Positions 37,622 to 48,544 of a stretch of DNA of 64,000 bases are shown piece after piece. A program made the position numbers and the translations under genes. Numbering within the stretch: the stretch's first letter is position 1; each line of letters starts with the position of its first letter. The DNA lies in contig VUYT01000021.1 of the NCBI GenBank assembly GCA_008802785.1, positions 278,437 to 342,436 of the forward strand, given 5' to 3'. The stretch is from Symmetrospora coprosmae (lineage: Eukaryota > Basidiomycota > Cystobasidiomycetes > Symmetrosporaceae). A model generated the notes under the pieces. The model searched no databases and had not been told where the DNA came from. It worked only from the letters and a program-made list of their open reading frames with translations.

Positions 37622-39952
37622 CTACACAAGCTGAACATCGTCGTCCAGCTCCAGCTCCAGCTCCAGCTCCGGCTCCAGCTCCAGCTCCAGCTCCAGCTCC
37701 AGCGTCTCCTCCGCGCTGCCATTCCTCGCTATCGGCTCTTCTTTCGGCCCCTCTTGCGCCTCGGGCTGAGGACCCACCTTGGCCGACGCAGAGACGGCCT
37801 CGCCCCACCCATTGAGTGTGACTGTAGGTCCCCAGCCAATGTCATCATCTGCAGGCGCCGGTGATGCCTGTGCGGCTGTCGTCTGACTGTCGCCCCATCC
37901 AGAGGCAGAGCTGGACGCGGCGCCTTGCGTGCCTGATGGGTCGACCGAGGCCCATGCATCGCCTGCTCCTGCATTCGCGCCTGTGCTAGCAGCGCGGCCA
38001 TTTGCCTGTCCATTGCTGCTCAACGGCCCCCATCCGGATGCAGAGGTGCTGGCTTCTGGATGCGCCTGCTGCGTGCCGTTCGTACTGCTGCCCAGCGCAC
38101 CCCAGGCGTCCCCGTTGCCATTGCTGTAACCGCTGCCATTCTGCCGGGGCGTGCGAGCGCCGCTGCTCAGGCTGGGCGTGCGCGATCCGCTTCGATGATG
38201 AAAAGGGGTGCGCGAGCCGACCGAGGCGCCACTCATGTCGGTGTCGTCGTCTGGCATGCCATGCGCAGGCAAGGGCGTGCGCGGCTTGCCCATGTACTCC
38301 TGCTTGACGACTGGCGACGCCGCTCCCGTGGCCACGCCATTGCCGTTGGTGTTGGCGTGCCGCGGCGAGGATGCAGCCAGGTGGAGGGGCGTCCGACCAC
38401 CAGCCCCATTGGTGAAGGGCGACGCTGCCCCGAGCGCTCTTCTGGCTGGCGCAGAAGCGGAAGCTGCTGCGTTCGGACGCATGTACTTTGACCGGTCGAC
38501 AGAGTTCGCGAACGGCCGTGGGTACGTGCTCGGATCCACAAGCTTGCAGGAGAGCGTGTGTCCGTCGGCTTCCATCGAGCTGGGATGGGATCCTCACTTC
38601 AGTCCATGCCGCTCCATCAGAGGAGGGAAGATCGCAAACTCACTCCATCTTCTGCTGCGCCATATCTGCGTCGTCCTGGGCAGTGAAGACAAGCAGACAA
38701 GCTAGCAGGTCCTCGCCATTCGCTCCGGGGTAGTGCTCGAGCAGCTCAATGCTGTCGATGGTGCCCAGCTTGGTGAATTGGTCAAAGGTGCTCTGTGCGT
38801 GTGCAGAGAATGCTTGGCTGTCTCAGCTAGGGTTCACATGAACCGCAGGCAATCGAGGGCCTGCTTACCGCAATGTCTTCCATTGTCGTTTCGCCATCCA
38901 GATTCCGGCACTCCAAGCCAGCACTGAAAGATTCTGGCAAGGGAGTGAACCAGGGCTTCTGCCGGTCGGCGGGCAGTCTGCGCCAGGAAGGGAGGTGAGA
39001 TGGACGTTAGGGAACGGTTTTTGCGGGCAGGCCGGCCGCGCTTCTCACCTGTCATAGGTCCCAACGACCTCATTGCCCTGGTAGATCGGGTAGTACGTAT
39101 CCTTGACGAGCCTGACCGAGGTGGTCGACTGTCCCGTAAAGTTGGTTCGCGTGTGGGAGAAGTCGCTTCTGTACGTGTTGGAGGAGGAAGGTCGGGCGTT
39201 GCTGGCTTGCGAGTAGGGTCTGAAGCGAAGGTTTGCGCCATCGCCGTAGTTGATGAAGCCGTTTCCGTTCCGCGGTGCTGGTCCTGGCCCTCCCCCAAAC
39301 CCGCCTCTGCCGCCGCCGCCACCGTTCTGAAAGCGAGGATTGCCGTTGCTGAAGTGTGATGCGTCAGACATGTTAGACATGCGCGAGTTGGGCCGCGAGC
39401 TGAAGAAGCCGTTGTTCTGCGGAGCTGGCGCGTGGAAGCTGCCTGCCTGGGACCCGCCGTAGTGGCTAACATTGCGCGACGGCTGCGAGATCCGGTCGGC
39501 AAGGCTCGCGCCCGGTCCCGGTGCGTCGTAGTCGAGGCCGCTCATGACGGAGGCCGAGCGCTGCCTGCGCGCCGTCTCGTCGGCCGACGGGCGCGCGAAG
39601 CCTTCGCGTACGGGTCCCGGCGGGGCAGAGGGAGGGGCCATGCCCATGTGCAGCGGGTACACCTCGAGCTTGGCAAAGGGCGCGCCCATGGGCGAGATGA
39701 TCTCGTACGACACGCCGCCGGGTGTCGAAGGGTGCGTGCCAGCTATGCGGACGGTGGGCTACAGGCATAACGGAGTGAGAAGGGGAGGTTGTCCGAGCCG
39801 TCAGCTTTCCGGCCGCTCTTTCGGAAGGCCGCCCGCACGCGCACGGCACGGCGCAGACTCACGATGCCATCCTGAGGCTGCGGCGTTGGCGGCAGCTGAT
39901 ACTGTTGCTGATTCTGCCATGGTCCTCCATGCTGCTGCCATGCACCGTTCAT
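37622..39952 (-). CDS. RRM-like protein with C-terminal WG/GW repeats
   Basis: Five exons (introns 38580-38643, 38793-38868, 38978-39048, 39759-39862) give 671 aa starting MNGAWQQHGGPW. An N-terminal region reads VRIAGTHPS...SYEIISPMGAPFAKLEVYP. A Gly/Asn/Ser-rich linker follows. An RRM-like fold runs from LECRNLDGETTMEDI through FDQFTKLGTIDSIELLEHY to LLVFTAQDDADMAQQKM. The C-terminal half has regularly spaced tryptophans: DAWGAL, SGWGPL, DAWASV, SGWGDS, IGWGPT and NGWGEA. The protein ends in an ELELEL tract from a hexanucleotide repeat. The RRM call comes from motif shape only. RNA binding is likely and an Argonaute-hook function is possible, but neither is shown. Confidence 0.75.
37645..37711. 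repeat. CCAGCT hexanucleotide repeat, coding
   Basis: About eleven units of CCAGCT, with one interruption, encode Glu-Leu dipeptides at the C-terminus of the RRM/WG protein on the minus strand. Confidence 0.9.
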
Positions 39953-40871
39953 CCCGAACGGCTGCTGTATCTCGTCCTCCCAGTCAAGCTCGCTCGGAAG
40001 CCGTCACGAGTCGCGGTCGCAAGGGAATGGCTCGGCCCAGAGAGGTGCTGCACCGACGAAAGCGATACTGAGAGAATGCTGAGATGAATGTGCGTGTGAT
40101 AACGGTACTCTCCTCCCCATGCGATTTTGGTGTGGCAGTCTGGAGCAGAGAAGAGCTGCTCGTCGGCGCCCCGAGCTCAGCCCACGAGAAGGCGATCGAG
40201 ACGGGGCTCAGCGCGTCCGCGTCCGTGACGAAGATGATTTGCTCAGGTCGTCTTCAATCCGTCAAAGTGCTACAAGCAGATACTGACATCCTGCCATTCT
40301 GAATATACTAAGCTTCTCGTCCCGCCTTGCCCTGCTCGGCGAGCTTCGCCCGGGACACTGACGCCCCGCAGAAGCTCGAAACCACCAACATCCTCACGGA
40401 GAACTATCATGGAAGTTCGAGATGACCGATACCAAGCACGCAAGAAGCTATATTTCGTCAACGTGTGTGTCTGTCTTAAAGTCAGAGCTGGTGCAGACTG
40501 GGCGGATGAGGTTTGGGGAGGTACGGCGGACGTTGCGAAATCAATACAATGCACCACTGCCTTCATCAAGCCGATCCCGCTTGATTTATGCACACTTACT
40601 TCTACCTAATAGGTCTCTGGCCCACTGAGACCTTGCCGTTCTCACGTCCAGTCTGTACCACCGGCGAAAGCCCTAGCGCATCGCCATCGCAGACATAAAG
40701 CATCAGCTATGGCTGCCGTGCACCTAGCAGGCCCGTCACCCTCTGACGTGGAGCACGTTCAATGCTGACGTGGAGCTTGCAAACGTCGCCAGCGCTGGAC
40801 TGATCGCGAAGCTTGCATAACGTCTACGCAGGCTGAAGCTAGCTGAGCATCCTCGACAGCGGAAGACCAGG
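39953..40871. other. Long intergenic stretch upstream of the RRM/WG gene
   Basis: These 919 nt contain the promoter of the minus-strand RRM/WG gene. An open frame without ATG (about 40080-40240, minus) might be 5' leader or a missed exon. No RNA gene was recognised. Confidence 0.4.
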
Positions 40872-40882
40872 ATGCCCAGCAG

Positions 40883-40892
40883 GTATAAATGC
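40883..40892 (+). promoter_or_regulatory. TATA-like element
   Basis: The sequence GTATAAATGC stands in a GC-rich setting, and a pyrimidine-rich stretch follows 20-45 nt downstream. It could drive the orphan gene on its right. It also overlaps a possible splice donor of that gene, so only one of the two readings can be right. Confidence 0.3.
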
Positions 40893-41065
40893 AGCCCTGA
40901 CCCTACCTGTTCCTCTCTCCTCTCTTCTCCTTTGTAGGCAGTGCTGCCTCATCCTCGCGCCCGCCCGCTCATCTCAGCCTCTCGAGCAGCTCTCGCTGAC
41001 TGAGCCGCACACTACACGCAGAGACTGCAGCAGTAGAACTGATTAATTCTACTGGTTTCTCGCAG

Positions 41066-42212
41066 ATTCTGGCGGGCCGTCGCCGTCGAATTCGGCGCGC
41101 CGAAACCGGCAGCCAGAGAGATCAAGGCCAAGTACGACGACGTTTCCCAAAGGCGTATTCGGCAGATTCGTTCGCGATTGCAAGGAGGTGAACAAGTGCC
41201 GGCGGCTTAAAAGCCGATGAGAAGCTTCCTCGCCTTCAGATGGCGCAGATTCGGCCTACTTTACGCCTCAACAGATTCTCGCTCGCCTCCGGCAGCAAGG
41301 CTCGGCATCTACTCGCTCCTTGCTCGAACGCTTAGGTTCCTCGATAGACCAAGCCCTTGGCCACAAGATACTATCTGGATGGTTGCTTGGGGACCTGTTG
41401 ACTGCGGAGCCCCCACTGGCCTTTCAGACTCTGGTCGATAGCATCTACGAGAAGCTGAGACATCGGAACGGCATTGCGTCTCTCTTTGCCGACGACAAAA
41501 ACAAGACGGTCAGGGTCGTCAACATGGACGCGGCTCTCACGAACGATAGCAATAGGCGATCCGGTGGGGCCGTAGATTGGTCAAGCCTCTGGCGACGCAC
41601 CATCGATCTTCTCGTCCAACCTCCCCTGATATAGCTGTCGCCCGCGAGAAAGGGTACATACTCGAACAATCCCAAATATGCAATCAAGGCGCCATTGCTT
41701 ACAGCAAGCAAAGCGACAGTCCAGTCTGTCTACGGCTTTCATTGCCAATTCTGGAATGAAAAGAACACTTTCGAGAACGGGTGGCCGTGTCTAAAGCTCC
41801 AGGATGGCAGTGTGATTGGGATACGACAGGTGCTCGACGTCGGCCAGACGGTCAGCAACTGCAAACCCGCTTTCAGTTGTGCGGCGCCAGTGCCATGCGT
41901 GTCGATTCCACAATGCTCGCGATCGTCTACGTCCCGGAGTTCTGCACGGTGCGTTGCGTTCCAATCTCAGACGCATGTGCGTGCTAACGACCGATGCAGC
42001 TGTGTCGCACAGCGGGACGTAAGCTCGAGAAGTCATCAGCAGCCTATCCGGGCAGGATCTGCAAGGACTGTCGCGACGAGAAGAACCGGTATCGCTACTG
42101 TGCAGAGGATGAGGAGCAGAGAGATGCCGGCCTAGCCATGGCGCTGGCCACCACGGTAGATGCCCGCTGGTCACGGAGGAGAGTTCGTGCACGCAGCAAG
42201 CGGCGTACATGA
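41066..42212 (+). CDS. Possible orphan gene: SANT-like start, CxxC-CxxC end
   Basis: No family is recognised and the model is tentative. Exons at 41066-41187, 41240-41563 and 41635 onward keep one frame across introns 41188-41239 and 41564-41634. The first encodes FWRAVAVEFGAPKPAAREIK followed by YDDVSQRRIRQIRSRL, which looks like a SANT/Myb-type helix set. The middle part includes TPQQILARLRQQGSASTRSL. A last exon pair, 41895-41948 and 42000-42212, is joined by an intron with a perfect GTGCGT donor and GCTAAC branch site. It encodes EFCTLCRTAGRKLEKS and GRICKDC, a CxxC-x18-CxxC possible zinc site, and a basic tail. The first exon is unknown; a tiny one at 40872-40882 would fit the phase. It could be one gene, two genes or a decayed gene. 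Confidence 0.35.
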
Positions 42213-42510
42213 GCTGGAACTGACCGCTTCACCCGCCCATCGGAGAGCTACGTCGGTTGCGATACAAAAAGCCAGGCCCCCACATCATCCAGCAGGAAAG
42301 GCCGAGTTATAGATGCAGGCTTCCTCGTAGGCAAGTCACGTCATCGTCATTATTATGCTGCTCGTGCTGGAAACACCTCTGACATTCTTCGCTCCTCGAT
42401 CCCGAGCCTGCGAACGATCTCGAGGCGAAGCGGTTCACATCCATTCCTGGCAGTGACGATGTAGCAACAACATGCGGCCTTGTTCCCCTCTTCTCATCGC
42501 ATAGACGGCC

Positions 42511-43547
42511 CTACGCGTCGACCGCCATGGCTTGCTCTTCTGGCTCCGGTGAGCGTGTCGGACTTCGCGACACGTACCCCGTCGGTGAAGGCGATCTCGA
42601 AAAGTATCTGCCTTTTGGGCTTCCGCTGCGACTCCTGCTTCGTGATCTCGACGCATCGCTCCGCGTCGGGCTGCGCGACATGTACCTCCCACCATTACTG
42701 CCCTCTTCCGACCCGCTTGCGCTCGGCGACCGGCTGAGATACCGTCCGCGGCCTCCATCGTCGGATCCTGCCTCGTCGCCCGACTCTTCCAGACCCATAA
42801 CCTTGGCGAGCTGGCTCCGTCGCCGCGGCAGACCCTCGGTCTCCTCGAGCACTTTGCGCAGCGTGACTCGCGGGAGCTGCAGCTCGCATACACGCTCTTC
42901 CGTGAGCAGCTGGTCGACGAATTCGTCCATGGTGAGGATGGAGAACGAGCCGTCTGTACGGGGAGACAGCCAGAGATGTCAGAGAGCGGACAATTGCAGC
43001 GAACAAGCCAGCTCGCTCAAGCTCACCTAGTGCACGATACCGTAGCTTCCGATAGTCGTCTAGCATTGGTTCTAGCACCTCAAATATGTCTATTGCGTCG
43101 AAGGTCATCCGTATGTAGAAGGCCGCCAGAGCTCGTAGATATCTGAGCAGCGTACCCGGCAGGGCAGGGCAGGGCAGGGCAAAGCAGGGCGACAGAGAGT
43201 CAGCCAGGCCGCGCCCTGCAGGCTTCGAGATGGCATCGAGCATCTGCCCACACCCACTTGAAGTCCTCTGCGCGCAGGTACTCGAGGATAATCTCCTTGC
43301 TCGGCTGGAGCTGGAGGAGCTTGAGGACGAGGCAGATGAACTCTGTCGGCTGGTTGTGCCCTCCAAACGTCCCTCCTACATACTGCAGGCTCGCAGCACG
43401 GTCGATGATGGTGACGGCGTTGAGGGCGAAGCAGTGCTCCTTCCAGTAGAGGCTGTCCCATATCCTGGAGCGTATCACCTTTTCCACCAAGAACTGAGGG
43501 TTCTTGCCGTGGATCGAGAGCGCACCTCGCTGCGTCGTATTTGCCAT
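42511..43547 (-). CDS. PRP38: Pre-mRNA-splicing factor PRP38
   Basis: Prp38 joins the tri-snRNP and is needed for spliceosome activation. Three exons (introns 42954-43026, 43143-43257) give 282 aa. The start MANTTQRGALSIHGKNPQFL matches the family, followed by DSLYWKEHCFALNA, YVGGTFGGHNQPTEFICLVL, YLRALAAFYIRMTFDAIDIF and MDEFVDQLLTEERVCELQLP. The tail carries four RS-type units (RYLSRSPS, RYMSRSPT, RYFSRSPS, YVSRSPT), as in PRPF38A-like proteins of animals and many fungi. The first intron carries a GGCAG-type repeat that forms its pyrimidine tract on the coding strand. Confidence 0.93.
43158..43190. repeat. GGCAG pentanucleotide repeat in PRP38 intron 1
   Basis: About six imperfect GGCAG units; on the coding strand this is a CCCTG-type pyrimidine-rich run just before the acceptor. 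Confidence 0.85.
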
Positions 43548-43911
43548 GCTGCAGAGTGTGGATGCGCAAGGTCTGCGCTGCTATCAGACACCGTCCCGGT
43601 CACACTGCTGACTTCGATGGCGTTGACGTCCTGCCAAGGAGGGAGGAGCAACGGGAGAGCCAGCCGCGCTGGACAAGTAGTGGCAAGCCGGCGGACAAAG
43701 CTGCGACAATGGTCACAACCGCAGCGCCAATGGCAATTGCAGGAGACTGACTAGCTACACAGAGGTGACATGCTGGCAATGCGAATGAATCGGGTCGTGA
43801 GGCTGGCAAGCGCGCATTGCCTTTCCCTAGTTGCCCCTTCGATTTCGTGGAGATTCCGGCATCAGGATGCATCAAGCATATGTGGAAAGCGGCATACGTT
43901 TGAAGCTGTTG
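43548..43911. promoter_or_regulatory. PRP38 upstream region
   Basis: These 364 nt lie between the PRP38 start and the 3' end of the upstream gene on the same strand. A minus-strand frame with one hydrophobic stretch (AIAIGAAVVTIVAALSAGLP) overlaps it, but I could not place it in a gene. Confidence 0.4.
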
Positions 43912-46900
43912 CTACATGTTCTGTGTCGAAGGGTAGCTGCAGCGCAGGTGTGACGTCACGAGTCAGCTCCCTGACTCTCTCGAATCAGCGGCGTGCGCTC
44001 TCGCACTCACCGGTAGGCAACCATCTCAGGATCATCTCGCACGACAGAGTGTAAGGCGACCTCCCGAGGCACATAGTCTGCCTTGTCGTACGCCTCCTGA
44101 CGGGGTGCATGCAGGCTCTGGACGGGCGGTGGCGAGTCGGGCTTCTTGGGCTTCTTTGTCCCGAAGCCGAACAGCTTTGACTTGGACTTGCTCTTCTTGG
44201 AACCACGCGAGCCGGTGCTGCTCTCAAAGTCCTCGTACTCCGGGCTATACTGCCATCCGTCACCACCGCGCTGCACGCTGTACACTGAGGGCGCATACGA
44301 ATCGCGGCTGGGGTACCCGCCTGACTGCTGCCCAAACGAAGGCGAGCGAGTTTCCCGGACAGCATAGGGTGCCGGACCAGCTCCCGGCGGGAAGTACGGC
44401 GACTGCGCTGGTGCAGCAGGATCATAGCCGCCATGGAACTGCACGGGGACGGGCGGAGTCTGCTCGTCCGGCTCTCCGTTCGGCAGAGCAGGTAGGCTCT
44501 TTTCCCGCCGCAGGCTGTTCGGGTCATTCCCGTCCGTCTGCCTCTGATATTCAAGGACTCCCAGAGGTGGTCCGCTAGACACGGGCATGCCGTCATAGAA
44601 GCCTTGCTGGATCGACGGGATTGCATTCCCGAAAGAATCAGGGACAACATCGCGGGGCGATTGCGGAGACCCCGTCTTCGAGGACGAGCGCCAGGAAGTG
44701 ACAGAGGAGGGCCTATTGCGATTGAGGTCCGACGACGAGGTAGACGGCGAAATCAAGCCATTGCTCCCGGTACTGTTCGGCACGGCCAGAGACCCGGGCC
44801 GTGCGCCGGCAACGCCATTCTCGGTATTGGGTAGAACGGGCGAGGCAGATGACTGCGATGAGGACGACACGGAGCGACGATGTGGCTGCTGCCCCGTGAG
44901 AAAGGAGAGTGGCGGCGGCGGAGCCAAGGGTTCCGAGTAGTCGTCTTGGTACGCAGCGGCCGTCGCCGCAGTGTAGCTGAGACCCGACTCCCGTCTTGCT
45001 AGCTCGCGCTCGTCTTCACCCAGGGTCGGCGTACCAGCTGCAGCCTCAGTGGCTGCCCTCCTAGGGCCCTTTGCACCGCTCGGCGGAGGAGGAGGGTGAT
45101 GCCCAATGAGAGCATTAAAGAACTTCTTGAAGCCTTTCTTCTTCTTCTTGTCGCCCGTGACCGCCTCCACGTGTTCGTCTGGGCTCATGCCTCGGCTTCC
45201 ATCGATAGCCGATGCGTTATCTGGCCAAGCCGCGCCAGACGAGGGCGGTGGATAGCCAGGTGGATAGTTTGGCACATTCCGGTGCTTATCCTGCGACATG
45301 CCCAGATGCATCTCCATCATTGAGCCAGAGTGAGCGAACGACACGACGGAAGCCGAAGCGGACCTGTTCCAGAATGATTTCCTCCATCCTTTCGAGTCGC
45401 GTGGACTGCCATTGGATGTGCGGAAGCTGTACGCGCTGGGCGAGGCGCTGCGCGGCTGCTGTGCGTATGGAGGTTGCGGAGGGACCATCATTGACTGCGT
45501 CGACATGCGCAGCTCCATGGCCGCGTCGTCGTACTGGCGCGGGACGGTTCCGAGGTTGTCCGTCGAGCCGCGGAACTTGTGAGCGAGCAGCGGGGACGAG
45601 AAGCGACGTCTCTGCTCCTGCAGCCAGGGCGCAGAAGGCGAGTCGACGGATTCCGCGAGTGCATGTCCGCCAAGCACGGCAGCGTTGAAGCTCTTCACAG
45701 AAGGCGCAAAGCTACGCCTGTCCGTCGGTGACTGCGATGTCGAGGCGGTCTTGCCCTTGGCGTTGGCTCTGGCGCGCACGCGGGCCTCCTTGTCGTCCTT
45801 GGAAACATTGATGGTTTCCACTGTGATGCCATTGGCCAGCACTTGCGAAGAGCGCGACTTGCGGTTACTGGGCCGGACAATACGACTGTCCGAGGACTGC
45901 CGAGGCATAGCTGGCGGCGGGCCTGCTGCGCTGCTCGGGAAGGAGGTTCTGCTTGGTGAGGTCCGCAGAGCGCGATCCGCACGACTACGGTCCAGATCTG
46001 ACTGCTCGGTAGCGTGCTTCTCGAGCGCCAGGTAGCGCGTCTGCTCGGCGACGAAGTCCTGTAGCGTCCGATACCGGAAGGCTGAAGCTGCCTGGTTCTG
46101 CGGGAACAATGTGCCGGTCGAGTCAGCAACGGCTACCTTAGCGCTTTCCTACAGCATACGAGACTCGCCATGCTCGTCCAGAGTTTCAGAGCGCTGGCAG
46201 TCAGAGGGTGACCGCCTCCGATGCGCCTCTTGGGGATGACTAATTTTCTGCTTCCCACTCGTGAACTTTCGCTGAGCGAGCTCTCCCGGCTCGGCGACCG
46301 GAACTGGCTCTCCCTGGCAAGGTACCGCGTACTTGGCACCGAGCCCGGAGTGAAGTAGTTCTCATCTGTGCTGCTATTGCCGTTGAGCACGCTACTGGCT
46401 TTCCTCTCGAAGCCATCTTCGATGCTTGAGCTGCCAGCTCCAATGCCGCTATTGCTGGCCGCCGCAGCTGCAGCCGTCGCCTGCTGAATGACCGCATCCT
46501 CCGCTCGCAGCGCCTCCTCAAAGTCGAGGTCGCTGGCGCGTGACCAGATCCCGGGTCCCGTCACCTCGATGTCTGCCATATCGCGATCGCGCATCAAGCA
46601 CTCGAGACAGATCTCCTGTCCGAGCGGACGAGAGGCGTCCGGCCTCTCCCGCTGCTGCACTGCCGCAGGCGCGACGAGCTGACCGGATGCGGGAGCCATT
46701 CCGAAGCGTGGCGGCGAGTCATTCGGCGGGAATGGTGCGGAAGCGGACGGGCGCGCCTCGAGTGCCGAAGGGTGCATCTCGGGCAGGTGTTTGCCCGTCC
46801 CCATTGTCTGGTAGGACATTGTCGGCTGCGGTCGAAGAGAGGCAGACGATAGGCGCTGCTGCTGGTACTGCGCGGGCGAGACGAACGAGGTCGGTGGGGA

Positions 46901-48544
46901 GCTGGACAGAAGAACGGGCGAGGGAAGACTGAACCGAGTCTGCGAGCTGCTTCCGCCCATGGGTGGGTACGGCGAGCTCGCGCCGAAGCCGGCATCAGAT
47001 AGGCCCATCGGTGATGTAGAGTGAAAGACCTCGTTGTTGGTGCCGTTGCCAAAGCCGGCGTGGGAAGGGTTCGGTGACTGGCCGAAAACGACAGGCGGGG
47101 AAGATGCCAAGAGGGGTGCGGAAAGTCGGTTGCTGTGCGGGTACGCTACACCTGCGCCGGGAGCGGGATGGTGAGGCTGGTAGTGGCTGCTCCGCGAAGG
47201 GTGGAGGGCCACGCCCGCTGGTAGACTGCTGTACGACCCGTAATCCGGGTACGAGGTCTGCTGTGGCGCCCTGTACTTGGTAGAGTACTGTTGACTTTGT
47301 GCAGTCAACGAGAAGGTAGAGCTTGACCCTGGCAAGGGTGGGACAGACGACTGGGCCGCTTCCCTTGAGCCTGGCGAGGACCGCGACTGCGACTCTCGTG
47401 ACCGCGAGGCGTTTGAGAGCTGCGGTGTCACTGCGCGGGCTGGTGGATAGTCCTGCTGCAAGCGGTATTCTGAAGGCGGTGATCTGCCCAGGTTTTCAAT
47501 GCCAGAGCTTCTGCTCCGATGCACTGCGGCTGACCGGCCGTTCTGCGTCGTATGCAGAGCGCTGACCGGCCTGCCGTCTGTGTTACTTGACGGTCCCAAG
47601 CGGGGAGACGAGCGCGATGATGCCAGACGTGGCGATGTGCTCGGATCTAGTTGCCTGTGTCGGGGCGCTGGCGGCGAAGTGGTGCTCCGGCTCGTAGATG
47701 GTCCGAGCTCGGTCATCGCCGGCGCGCTGTCCGCTTGCTCATCGTGTGCGCTCGAGTTGGCTGCCAGCACTTCCTGCTGATGTTCTGCATCTCCTTGCTG
47801 GCCAACGCGCCCGTCCTGCGACGTGGCGGACTGCAAGATAGGCCGCCCGCGCCGCTGCAGGCTGGAGCGTGCGGACGATGTGGTTGATGCAGTGGATGCA
47901 GTAGACAGCGTCGACACGGCACGCGCTCGCGGTGACGCTCCAATAGCAGTATATCGTGCTGGCTCGCGAGAGGCTGGCTGACTAGTTGCAGCCGCCGGGC
48001 TCAGCTCGGACGGCGCCAGAGACCGTTGCGCTCCGGGCACTTGGGTCTGCGCCGGGCCGGCCATGGAAGTTGGCCGGGTAGAAGCAGGTGTCGAGGGGTT
48101 CGACGAGCTCTCGGACGAGGCCTCTGCTATGCGCGCCATGGCCGAGAGGCCAGAGGTCGTATCCCTGCGGGCGTGTCCACCGGTGATGCTGCTGCTGCTG
48201 GTCGCTCCCCCGCCTGCGGGCCCGACGATGCTGCTGCGGTTGCCAGCGTACTCTGGAGCGGTGGTAAATGAGCCTATGCTCTCGTGCTGGGCCAGCTTGG
48301 TTGCTGCTGTTATTGCTGCATCCTCTGAGACCGTCGCTGCCGCTACCGCTGCCGGACTCTGCGCGTCTCCTCCCTCACCCTCTGTCGGGCCGTCACGCGA
48401 CGGCATTTGCGGCGGGCTCCATGGGGTCAAACTGTCGGCCATGGTAGCAGCTGCATTGCCCTCCTGCTGTGCATTACGCTGCACATCCTTGCCTTCTCCC
48501 TCCTCCTGCGGCCGCGTCCCTCCTTCTCCTTCTTCGTCGCTCAT
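43912..48544 (-). CDS. Large uncharacterised fungal protein with a cysteine motif
   Basis: Three exons (introns 43937-44010 and 46098-46159) give 1498 aa starting MSDEEGEGG; the final exon adds only eight codons. Most of the chain is Ser/Pro-rich and disordered. Two stretches look conserved. One is EICLECLMRDRDMADIEVTG followed by GIWSRASDLDFEEALRAED. The other, across the intron, is ALKLWTSMASLNQAASAFRY and RTLQDFVAEQTRYLALEK. A lysine run, DKKKKKGFKKFFNALIG, may bind acidic lipids or nucleic acid. I recall similar motifs in fungal proteins of unknown function but can assign none. An alternative upstream ATG at 48619 adds 25 residues. Confidence 0.75.

Noticed and set aside
40080-40240. Open minus-strand stretch that reads like coding sequence
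   Set aside because: There is no ATG in frame and no clear splice to the RRM/WG gene start at 39952; left as intergenic or 5' leader.
43600-43875. Minus-strand 91-aa frame with a hydrophobic segment
   Set aside because: It sits in the PRP38 promoter, has no convincing start context and could not be joined to either neighbour.
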